From Parapedobacter lycopersici (GTDB taxonomy: Bacteria > Bacteroidota > Bacteroidia > Sphingobacteriales > Sphingobacteriaceae): a stretch of 64,000 nt of DNA. The notes below the pieces were generated by a model. That model saw only the letters and a program-made list of their open reading frames with translations, had not been told where the DNA came from and did not search any database. This document shows positions 9,701 to 16,925 of the stretch, piece by piece (position 1 is the first letter of the stretch; each line of letters starts with the position of its first letter). The translations under genes and the position numbers were made by a program. The DNA lies in assembly GCF_024643285.1 (NCBI RefSeq), contig NZ_JAMSLW010000001.1, positions 903,575 through 967,574 of the forward strand. The letters are read 5' to 3'.

Positions 9701-10222
9701 ATTCAGTGAGTATCGTCCATCCGCATTGGTAGTAGTACCCTGATTGGCGCCCCGGACCCGGATGCTGACCCCCTGAAGCGGGTCACCCTGCTGGTTCGTA
9801 ACACGGCCACTTACCTCCTGTTGCTGCGAGGGTGTTACCGGTGTCTTGTTAGGTGCCTTTTTGGAAATGATTACGCTATTGTCGCGGATCACATACCCAA
9901 GGGGCAGTCCCTTCAGGCATTGATCAAGCGCCTCCGTTACCGTAACGCCAGCCACATGGATACTGACGTTCGGTGCATTGAGCAATGCGCCGGCGTCATA
10001 CAGAAAATTATAGCCACTTTGCCGTTTAATTTCCTTAATCACCTCGGTTAGTGAGACATTTTTCTCGTCAAGCGTAATTTTTTGCGCAATGGCAAATACG
10101 CTTACGTGCATGCCGACAATCAGCAATATGAAAAACAATCGCATAATTATTGGCGAGTTAATAAAATTGGTTAGTGTATTGCCATAGTGGTTTACGGCAA
10201 TTTTTTTATACTTTTGCATCAT
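6752..10222 (-). CDS. SusC/RagA TonB-dependent receptor with STN signalling domain
   Basis: This 1156-residue outer-membrane channel is built in order from: a signal region ([21 protein letters not shown], preceded by a 26-residue extension), an STN domain (about 50-120) for trans-envelope signalling to FecR, a carboxypeptidase-like domain starting [19 protein letters not shown] (about 137-210), a plug domain with the SusC-typical [31 protein letters not shown], and a TonB-dependent barrel ending in GFNLNVKF. The STN domain and the FecR/ECF pair just upstream make it a transducing receptor. The start may be 10222 (MMQKYK) or the internal ATG at 10144. It forms a pair with the SusD that follows 34 nt later. 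Confidence 0.95.
   Translation of the reverse strand: [1156 protein letters not shown]
10209..10216 (+). promoter_or_regulatory. TAnnTTTG box opposing susC (first locus)
   Basis: TACTTTTG on the plus strand matches the Bacteroidota -7 consensus TAnnTTTG and lies over the first codons of susC, pointing away from it. No good TTG sits 19-21 nt upstream, so the -33 element is weak. It would start a transcript near 10222 that runs into the terminator at 10293-10322. Confidence 0.4.
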
Positions 10223-10322
10223 ACAGGTTTATTAAAATCGTTAGCTATACATTTTGATAAACTGAATTCGGCCTAAGGGCTTGGATAATCTTCCGGAAGC
10301 GTTCCCCCGCTTCCGGTTTTTT
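10223..10322 (+). ncRNA. Candidate cis-antisense small RNA to susC 5' UTR (first locus)
   Basis: A transcript of about 100 nt is predicted between a plus-strand TAnnTTTG box (10209-10216) and a plus-oriented intrinsic terminator. It lies fully antisense to the leader of the minus-strand susC mRNA. No plus-strand gene is nearby to account for a plus-oriented terminator. In Bacteroides, cis-encoded antisense RNAs of the DonS family occupy this position next to susC genes and repress them; applying that here is inference. The same layout recurs at the second susC (20375-20503). Confidence 0.42.
10293..10322 (+). terminator. Plus-oriented intrinsic terminator in the FecR-SusC gap
   Basis: CCGGAAGCG (10293-10301) pairs with CGCTTCCGG (10308-10316) across a 6-nt loop and is followed by six T residues on the plus strand. 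On the minus strand, the direction of the FecR and SusC genes, no U-run follows. It therefore terminates transcription running antisense to the operon. Confidence 0.7.
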
Positions 10323-10344
10323 ATTCAGCCGCCGATGTGAACGG

Positions 10345-11562
10345 TTATTCCATAATGACGACCCTACCTCCTTCCATTTTATAGCGCAGCAGGCCCGTGG
10401 CCATCAGCGCGTCCATGAGTTCATTTATTTGCGCAAACCGCGGAATAGTGCCGCCGATGCGCTTACCAGCCATGCCGTCCTGGTAAACAACTTCCACATC
10501 GTACCAACGGCTCACTTTCTTCATGATTTCGCTGATCTCCTCATTATTGAATACGAACAGGTTTTCTTTCCATGATACTGCTTCATAAGGGTCTATCGCA
10601 TCTACATTGATGGCCTCCTTATTTAAATAGGTGGTCGCTTGCTGACCGGGCTTTAATACAGTTGACGGCTCATGCGCATTGGGGCCATTTCCCGGCCGAA
10701 CCAAAGAGACTTTCACGCTCCCTTCCACCAATGTCGTTTTTGCTTTTTGATCCCCGTCATAAGCACTCACATTAAAATGCGTGCCCAGTACCTCCACCTG
10801 TTGTGTTTTTGTCTTTACAATAAATGGCCAGTTCGCTGCTTTCTGCACTTCAAAATAGGCCTCTCCACTAATTTCAACCACACGTTTATCACGATCAAAC
10901 TGAACCGGATAAGTCAGCGTCGTCGCTGCATTCAGCCACATTTTGCTGCCATCGGGGAGAATGACCTGATATTGACGGCCTTTGGGTGTTATGATCGTAT
11001 TTTTCAGTGTTTTCCCTTCGGCATCTTTTGTATCCCCGCCTTCATAATGCAGCTGATTGCCTTCCAACGTAATCTGCATGCCATCTTCCAATGCCAATAC
11101 ACCGCCGGCCACACTATCGAGGTTGATTACACGGCCATCAGCCAGCCGCAACACAGGGATATCCGAAGGTGCAGTTGTGACCGTCCGCAGAACGGGCGTC
11201 CGGTTGTTCCCTTGTAATGAGCCCGTTTCCGAGTAGCGGGATCCCCCAACGCCCCAGAAAAAAACACCCGCAACCACGAGGACGGCGGCGGCGGCACCCA
11301 CCCACTTCCAGTACCTTCTTTTTTTGAATATCGGCTGCCGATTAAACTGCGAATGGCTGATTATGCGTTGGTATAATGCCGCTGAGTCAACAGCTGTTTC
11401 CGGATCCGGCGCCAGGTCAAGCAATGACTCATTCATCAGCTGATCCAGCTGTACACCGTTTTCCTTTGCCGCCACGTAATCCAGCAGCATAATCAAATCG
11501 GGCTTACTGATCGTTTCTGCCATATAATCGGCCAACAGCTGTCTCAGCTTATTTGTATCCAT
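10345..11562 (-). CDS. FecR-family anti-sigma factor (first locus)
   Basis: This 405-residue single-pass inner-membrane regulator has a cytoplasmic sigma-binding part (1-84), one transmembrane helix (about 85-107, WKWVGAAAAVLVVAGVFFWG), the periplasmic FecR domain (PF04773) with GRQYQVILPDGSKMWLNAA and VEVLGTHFNVSAY, and a C-terminal DUF4974-type STN-like domain (about 330-405). Family members hold the ECF sigma factor until the loaded SusC receptor contacts the periplasmic part through its STN domain. It lies 92 nt after the sigma gene and 122 nt before SusC, the classic order. The gap to SusC holds the antisense RNA candidate. Confidence 0.93.
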   Translation of the reverse strand: MDTNKLRQLLADYMAETISKPDLIMLLDYVAAKENGVQLDQLMNESLLDLAPDPETAVDSAALYQRIISHSQFNRQPIFKKRRYWKWVGAAAAVLVVAGVFFWGVGGSRYSETGSLQGNNRTPVLRTVTTAPSDIPVLRLADGRVINLDSVAGGVLALEDGMQITLEGNQLHYEGGDTKDAEGKTLKNTIITPKGRQYQVILPDGSKMWLNAATTLTYPVQFDRDKRVVEISGEAYFEVQKAANWPFIVKTKTQQVEVLGTHFNVSAYDGDQKAKTTLVEGSVKVSLVRPGNGPNAHEPSTVLKPGQQATTYLNKEAINVDAIDPYEAVSWKENLFVFNNEEISEIMKKVSRWYDVEVVYQDGMAGKRIGGTIPRFAQINELMDALMATGLLRYKMEGGRVVIME

Positions 11563-11654
11563 GTTGAAGCATTCAAGGTTATGGGACCGTGCCCATGAAC
11601 TGGTTATATAGGGGAATACGTACGAACGGATAGGATGGGTAGTGGGAATTTCTT

Positions 11655-12242
11655 TTATGCGATGAAATACAGAAAATACAGGTAGAGGATGCCGTGTTCA
11701 CTAAAGTGTGCCCGCAGCACCTTCAACGCATTCATCAGATGGTATTTTACCGTGTTCTTGGAGATGTGCAGCTGTTCGGCAATTTCTTCATAAGACAATC
11801 CTTCATATCGACTTAATGCAAACACCTTTTGCTGTTGTTCGTTTAGTTTTTTCAGGGCATCCTGGGTGATGCGTTCCAGTTCCGCAGCAAACAGCTTTTC
11901 TTCCACATCATTGCTCAACTCCGATTCCATTCTCGCAATCAGCCGGCGCCGGAAGTTTTCCGATGAAGCCGCTTTGCGCCAGGCATCCACCAGCATACGC
12001 CTGGCAATGGTAAACAGCAACGGGGCAATCGGCAGGTCCGGTCTGAGGTTCTCTCGGTGCATCCAAAAATTCAAAAATGTATCCTGGACAATCTCCTCAC
12101 TCCGTTCCTTATCTTTAAGAAAGCTGAAAACAAACCGATAAATTTTAGGGTGGAAGCGGTCAAACACATTACGGAACGCCCACTCATCACCTGCTAATAA
12201 GTGCTGTACAAGGTCAGGCTCCGGAAAATGCTTCGTGACCAT
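11655..12242 (-). CDS. ECF sigma-70 factor (first locus)
   Basis: This 195-residue ECF sigma factor has region 2 at about 20-85 (FDRFHPKIYRFVFSFLKDKE, then EEIVQDTFLNFWMHRENL) and region 4 at about 130-180, with helix-turn-helix LSYEEIAEQLHISKNTVKYHL. It would direct RNA polymerase to the SusC/SusD promoter when released by the FecR protein encoded next. It has its own strong vegetative promoter (12292-12322). The C-terminus is hydrophobic, ending ILYLYFLYFIA, which could place it at the membrane near FecR. It lies just downstream of a second ECF sigma gene belonging to the neighbouring locus. Confidence 0.93.
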   Translation of the reverse strand: MVTKHFPEPDLVQHLLAGDEWAFRNVFDRFHPKIYRFVFSFLKDKERSEEIVQDTFLNFWMHRENLRPDLPIAPLLFTIARRMLVDAWRKAASSENFRRRLIARMESELSNDVEEKLFAAELERITQDALKKLNEQQQKVFALSRYEGLSYEEIAEQLHISKNTVKYHLMNALKVLRAHFSEHGILYLYFLYFIA

Positions 12243-12291
12243 TTTGGAAAATTGGTTAATTGGTTCGGCCCGCTATTTCAACAGGCTTATG

Positions 12292-12322
12292 CAAACTTAA
12301 CCAAAAAAAGGAAAAATGCAAA
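12292..12322 (-). promoter_or_regulatory. Bacteroidota vegetative promoter for the first-locus ECF sigma gene
   Basis: Reading the minus strand, TTTG (12322-12319) is followed after 19 nt by TAAGTTTG (12299-12292), an exact match to TTTG-N19-TAnnTTTG. Transcription would start near 12287 and give a 5' UTR of about 45 nt before the sigma start at 12242. It separates this locus from the sigma gene just upstream. Confidence 0.7.
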
Positions 12323-12338
12323 TCGGTAGACCGGGGGG

Positions 12339-12950
12339 CTACCAGAGTTTGTATATACCTAACATAACGATGATAAGCAGAACAGAAAGCAGAGTTCCCA
12401 GTTTGATACGTAAGACTTTTAAGGCATTATTTACCTGCTTTTTTACCGTTGCTTCAGAAAGGTCCAGTTTTTCCGCGATTTCTCTATGGCTGAAATTCAG
12501 CTGCCGGCTCATGTGGAAAATTTTACGCATTTTCGGCGGCAGTCCGTTTACTTCCTTTTCGATCAGCCTTTTCAATTCATTTTCTCTCAATTGATGATCC
12601 GTCATTGTCGGCTCACATGTGTAAGCACCTATCATCGCATCCATATAAGTCATTTCCAGTTTTTTACGAGACAGTATATTGATTATTTTATAGCGGATGG
12701 CACGGTATAGATAGGCGGACAGGTGTGAGTGCAGTGTCAGCGTATTGCGATTATTCCAAAGTGAAATAAATAATTCCTGAATGAGGTCTCTAGCCTCCTC
12801 CCTGTCGTTGAGTTTTCTGCGTGCATGAAGGTAAAGCACTCCGGCATATCGGTTGTATATCTCCCGATATGCTTCGTGATTGTCCTCCGAAATTAGGTAG
12901 ACCAGCTCAATATCCGTGCAGGATTGATATAATGTAATTCTGTTCTTCAT
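12339..12950 (-). CDS. ECF sigma-70 factor with hydrophobic C-terminal tail (second locus)
   Basis: This 203-residue protein (start MKNRITLYQS; an ATG 24 nt upstream at 12974 is possible) has sigma region 2 (YREIYNRYAGVLYLHARRK, then EEARDLIQELFISLWNN) and region 4 with helix-turn-helix LNFSHREIAEKLDLSEATVK. After region 4 it ends in a strongly hydrophobic segment, LLSVLLIIVMLGIYKLW, long enough to insert in a membrane. It lies downstream of the DUF4838 gene, at the 3' end of a SusCD locus whose FecR (20595-21743) has no upstream sigma gene, so it is the likely partner of that FecR. I saw no clear promoter in the gap before it. Confidence 0.9.
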   Translation of the reverse strand: MKNRITLYQSCTDIELVYLISEDNHEAYREIYNRYAGVLYLHARRKLNDREEARDLIQELFISLWNNRNTLTLHSHLSAYLYRAIRYKIINILSRKKLEMTYMDAMIGAYTCEPTMTDHQLRENELKRLIEKEVNGLPPKMRKIFHMSRQLNFSHREIAEKLDLSEATVKKQVNNALKVLRIKLGTLLSVLLIIVMLGIYKLW

Positions 12951-13082
12951 TTTGAAGCCGATTTGAGCCAACATGGGGAGTGGGCCCTTTTACTTCATTG
13001 GTCTATATCTGGTTCTGATCACCTGCTGTACGCAAACAGGCTTAAAAAATTATCGCGGTACGCCAGCCGTAACTAACGTTAT

Positions 13083-13118
13083 TCGTCCGGGAATATCCGA
13101 TGGAATATTCCCGGACGA
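13083..13118 (-). terminator. Long hairpin after the DUF4838 gene
   Basis: A 14-bp perfect stem, with arms TCGTCCGGGAATAT (13083-13096) and ATATTCCCGGACGA (13105-13118), closes an 8-nt loop 7 nt past the DUF4838 stop. The minus strand continues AATAACG with no U-run, so it may be a 3'-end stabiliser or a Rho-assisted terminator rather than a standard intrinsic one. It separates the SusCD genes from the ECF sigma gene. Confidence 0.55.
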
Positions 13119-13124
13119 TGTACG

Positions 13125-15437
13125 TTACTTTACTACGATCTCATCAGTGAAAATACTGACCGGGTTACCTGCGCGTATATGCCACGACGGCATCTTCAAC
13201 AGGTTTTCCGCGTGCACTTTAATGTAACGGGCTTTTCCGTTCGTATCGGCCCGAAACGATTGAATAGAAACCTTGCTGATGTCCGGATTTTCAAACGGGT
13301 TGGGGTTATGCGGATTGTCAATCCGAATGGGGCTGCCATATGTTGTACCATCGGCAGATAGCGCATAAGTCACGTATTTTGGAAGCGCCATCAGGTGCCA
13401 ATCCGGCTGAGCCTGTGGATTAAGAAAATCCATATTGATGGAATTGACCGGCATAACCTCACCCAGGTCCAGCACAAAATCCATATGTACGCCTTCATAG
13501 GATATCCAGTTAGTATCTGCTTTCTGCCAGGATTCATAGGATGCAAAAATGCCGTCGGTTAATGCTTCTACACCTTTCGATTTACTACTCGGCTGCGTGA
13601 TGGCGGTCACTTTCTTGCCAAAAGACTTAACAGAACCGGTTTCCTCCATATTCGTGAAAATCCGGTTATAAGATTCCAGGAAGTGATCAGGGGTACCTGC
13701 CCGTTCCCGTACAAGCGCTACCTCCTCCTTTTTACAGCCCGCCACAAATTGTTCCACCAATGCTTTCATTTCGGGTTTGGCTATGATAGTACCATTGTCG
13801 GCATGTTGGTACATGCTGCGTGGCGTATCAATCTCCGTCCGCCCGATCTGGATTTCAGCGTACATGATTGGTAATCGTGCCACATGTACCCGCTGGAGCA
13901 GTTCGGGGTCGCTCTTCACTGCATTTTCGGCCTGGTCAAACAATTCCTTATATTTTCCCATTTTTTCGGCCGATAAAAAGGCGTCCTTCGCATCAATGGG
14001 GTCGCCGAAAATATCCAGTTGCATGCCGCTTTCGGTAAGGGCCTGATGCAGGGCATCAATGTATTGCCTGATATACGGTCCGGCAGCGCCGTAATAACCG
14101 TTTACAAATTCGTCTATGATTGCCTGGTCATCGGCATCCGGGTCCCACATCAATTTGTAAATCAGGTAACCCCGGAGCAATGCCATTTCAGCCGCAGCCT
14201 CATTATTTGCCTGCATATACAGGGCGTTCACGCTATGGTCGGTGTAAAACTTGATATTCGGCTTAATGGTAAAAAGGTTGGGGAAAGGCGCAAAGAAATT
14301 CGTAAACTGGATATTGTAATCCCAGATTAGAATATCGTTTGTAAGGCTGGCCCAGTCTTTCAGGTCATTGGAAAATGCCGGGTCCGTTTCATAGACGGGT
14401 GCCTGCCGTTTACTTTCAATATTACAGAGCATAATATTGACATTCGGTTCCGGTTTGATATTTTTCGGCGCCTTCCGGGTATACCAGTAAGCCAGCGTGG
14501 AGATGATTTTGTCCGGCACCTGTTTTGCCACCTCATTGACGAAATAAACCATCGAACCACTGGGTACATCTCCGTATTTTTTATTCAGCGCGGTACAGGC
14601 GGCACACTGGCAATACTGGTCGTTATCATTCTGACTTACTGACCAATAAGTAGCTTCTGGATTTTCGGCAATTTCCTTTTTCAGGTTTGCCACTACGATT
14701 TCCACCACCTTTGCATTGGAGAGACAGAGCTGGGTACCCGGGAGCCGCGTCCCGTTGATCAGTGAAAAATACTCCGGATGCGTTTTACCGTATTCTTCCG
14801 GCGACAACAAGGTATTGAATGTGTGCACAAACAACCCCCAGTCGTCCCGCGAAGAAACTTTATGCCAATCGGAAAGCTGCTGGTCGCCCATCCGGCTGTA
14901 CGATGTTGTCCGATAGGTCACTTTCGGTGCAACAACCCTTTCCGCTCCCGGGAATGCGGCAGCATCGTCTTTCGGCATATAAGTATAATCGGGTGAATAC
15001 ATCCGGAAGCCCACGGCCTCCAATAGGTCATAGACCCCATAAAGCAAGCCCTTTTTCGCTCCACCGGCAATAATGATATGATTTCCCACCGGTTTATAGC
15101 TGTATCCGCCATCCGCTAACTGGTCGGCGTTTACCCCTTGGGTTTTTGCGTAATCGGTTTGCCCGAGATAAATGGCATGGGTGCCCTGAAATCCACTTTC
15201 TTCCACGACCTGTATAGCAGCACCAGAGATTTCCGACAGGTAATGCTGCAATCGTTCTGCGGCTTCCTTTTCTACCGGGTCAGCACCGGCACGGATAACA
15301 AGTTGGTATTTTTTGAGGTCACTGCCCGATCCGCAGCTGATAAATCCCGGGAGAAATGCCAATCCGGCCGCCATAAACCCCGAAGTTCTCAGAAAATCAA
15401 GTCTGGAGATGTCTTTGTTTTTAGTCGTGCTCATCAT
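13125..15437 (-). CDS. DUF4838 glycosidase-like lipoprotein with C-terminal discoidin-like domain
   Basis: This 770-residue exported protein has a Tat-like, lipoprotein-type N-terminus (SRLDFLRTSGFMAAG, with Cys in FISCGSG). Residues about 40-170 resemble the alpha-glucuronidase N-terminal fold (PADPVEKEAAERLQHYLSEISGA-like helix, then the GLLYGVYDLLEAVGFRMYSP region). The DUF4838 core (about 180-480) includes WSVSQNDNDQYCQCAAC and YMQANNE. A C-terminal beta-sandwich of F5/8 type C style (about 600-770) may bind glycans. Similar proteins sit in Bacteroidota polysaccharide loci, but their reaction is not established. It follows SusD by 63 nt and is the only enzyme-like product in this locus. 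An acidic glycan is a guess. Confidence 0.8.
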   Translation of the reverse strand: MMSTTKNKDISRLDFLRTSGFMAAGLAFLPGFISCGSGSDLKKYQLVIRAGADPVEKEAAERLQHYLSEISGAAIQVVEESGFQGTHAIYLGQTDYAKTQGVNADQLADGGYSYKPVGNHIIIAGGAKKGLLYGVYDLLEAVGFRMYSPDYTYMPKDDAAAFPGAERVVAPKVTYRTTSYSRMGDQQLSDWHKVSSRDDWGLFVHTFNTLLSPEEYGKTHPEYFSLINGTRLPGTQLCLSNAKVVEIVVANLKKEIAENPEATYWSVSQNDNDQYCQCAACTALNKKYGDVPSGSMVYFVNEVAKQVPDKIISTLAYWYTRKAPKNIKPEPNVNIMLCNIESKRQAPVYETDPAFSNDLKDWASLTNDILIWDYNIQFTNFFAPFPNLFTIKPNIKFYTDHSVNALYMQANNEAAAEMALLRGYLIYKLMWDPDADDQAIIDEFVNGYYGAAGPYIRQYIDALHQALTESGMQLDIFGDPIDAKDAFLSAEKMGKYKELFDQAENAVKSDPELLQRVHVARLPIMYAEIQIGRTEIDTPRSMYQHADNGTIIAKPEMKALVEQFVAGCKKEEVALVRERAGTPDHFLESYNRIFTNMEETGSVKSFGKKVTAITQPSSKSKGVEALTDGIFASYESWQKADTNWISYEGVHMDFVLDLGEVMPVNSINMDFLNPQAQPDWHLMALPKYVTYALSADGTTYGSPIRIDNPHNPNPFENPDISKVSIQSFRADTNGKARYIKVHAENLLKMPSWHIRAGNPVSIFTDEIVVK

Positions 15438-15500
15438 AATTATTTATTATCTGTTATTTACCAATATTGGAATACTAATCCACGTGACAATAGCTATGGT

Positions 15501-16910
15501 TTATTCTCTGGGATATCCAGGGTTTTGTTCAAGATTAGGATTATTTCTTAAATCATACAAGGGAATGGGCCATAAATAATCGTCTTCACTGAAGTTTATC
15601 TGATATTCTTCCCGGACCTCGTCTTTCAATATCCGTTTCCGGATCAGATCAAACCACCGCTTTGGACCTTCGAAGCACAACTCCCAATTCCGTTCCGCTA
15701 TTACCTTTTTATCAAATACGGCCTGACTCATCGAACGTGTGGCCAACGGATCAGCTGCGTTGTCTTCATGACCATTTGCCCGGTCAATAACCTGGTTAAT
15801 TGCCCAAACTGCATCATCGGTCGGTCCTCCATTGGCCATGTTTGCTGCTTCCGCATAGATCAGCAAAACATCGGCATAGCGCATGATCGACATGTTTGCC
15901 GTGAGGAGTCCGGTTTCCACATTACCGGCATACAGGTATTTCTTCATACTGGGGTTGATACCCACATCTAAATAATAATTCCCCTCAAGATCCGTAAACA
16001 TAAACCATGCGGATTTACGCGGCTGCTCCGGAAATCGGCCCAGCCATTCGAGCGATACTCCGAAATTATACCAGGTACCGGCTTCAATCGACGGATCGTT
16101 CTGTGTGGCATAAAACCCCCACATCATCTCTTTCCCGTGTTCCTCTCCCGCCGTAAACAGTCGGTTTACATCCTCCACCAATGCGTATTTCCCTTCGCTG
16201 ATTACTTCCCATGCATATTCAGCCGCTTTACTGTAATATTCCGGTTTGTTCATTGGGTAACTGGCCATGGTCAGGTACGTTTCCGCCAACATGGCCTTTG
16301 CCACGCCCCTGCCCGGCTCTCCCTGGTTTACCGTAGCGGGGATGTGCCCAATGGCATATTCAAAATCACCAATGATAAAATCATATATTTCCGTAATCGG
16401 TGATCTCGCCAGGTCACCTGCATAGTAGTTCTCCGTTGCGTCGGTCAGCAAGGGAAGCGGGCCATAATACCGGACCAGCTGAAAATAATTCCAGCCGCGC
16501 AGAAACCGCGCTTTGCCCATTAACCCGTCCATCACTTCCGGCGATTCGTCGCGTAACCCCTTTTCGTTCATCGACCGGATAATATGATTCAGGTCATTTA
16601 TCGCCTTGTAATGTGAAGTCCACATTCTGTTCCCATGCGTTACCGGGATAATCAGGTTCCCGTCAGCATATTGATCGTCAAAAATTGAATACTCATAATG
16701 GGAGTCGTATGGGCCCCAGCCGCCATAGAGGTAGTTCATGCAATTCGCAAAAACACCTTCGATCTGCCGGGCATTGGTATAAAAATCCGTTGCGCTCACA
16801 AAACTCTTTGGTGTTTCCTGCAATAAGTCCTTTCCACATCCGCTGGCTAGAAACGTCAGCGAAGCTAACAGCGTGAAAGACGTTATGTATTTTCTTTTGA
16901 TGTATTCCAT
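15501..16910 (-). CDS. SusD/RagB-family surface lipoprotein (second locus)
   Basis: This 469-residue protein has a lipoprotein signal ending LASGCGKD, the SusD-like N-terminal region LLQETPKSFVSATDFYTNARQIEGVF, the TPR-like segment ARFLRGWNYFQLVRYYGPLPL and the family-typical C-terminus EDDYLWPIPLYDLRNNPNLEQNPGY. It matches PF14322 plus PF07980. It would bind glycan at the cell surface with the SusC encoded 15 nt upstream. It is a different SusD subfamily from the one at 5179-6717, so the two loci likely serve different substrates. Confidence 0.95.
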   Translation of the reverse strand: MEYIKRKYITSFTLLASLTFLASGCGKDLLQETPKSFVSATDFYTNARQIEGVFANCMNYLYGGWGPYDSHYEYSIFDDQYADGNLIIPVTHGNRMWTSHYKAINDLNHIIRSMNEKGLRDESPEVMDGLMGKARFLRGWNYFQLVRYYGPLPLLTDATENYYAGDLARSPITEIYDFIIGDFEYAIGHIPATVNQGEPGRGVAKAMLAETYLTMASYPMNKPEYYSKAAEYAWEVISEGKYALVEDVNRLFTAGEEHGKEMMWGFYATQNDPSIEAGTWYNFGVSLEWLGRFPEQPRKSAWFMFTDLEGNYYLDVGINPSMKKYLYAGNVETGLLTANMSIMRYADVLLIYAEAANMANGGPTDDAVWAINQVIDRANGHEDNAADPLATRSMSQAVFDKKVIAERNWELCFEGPKRWFDLIRKRILKDEVREEYQINFSEDDYLWPIPLYDLRNNPNLEQNPGYPRE

Positions 16911-16925
16911 GTCAGAATCATTTAA

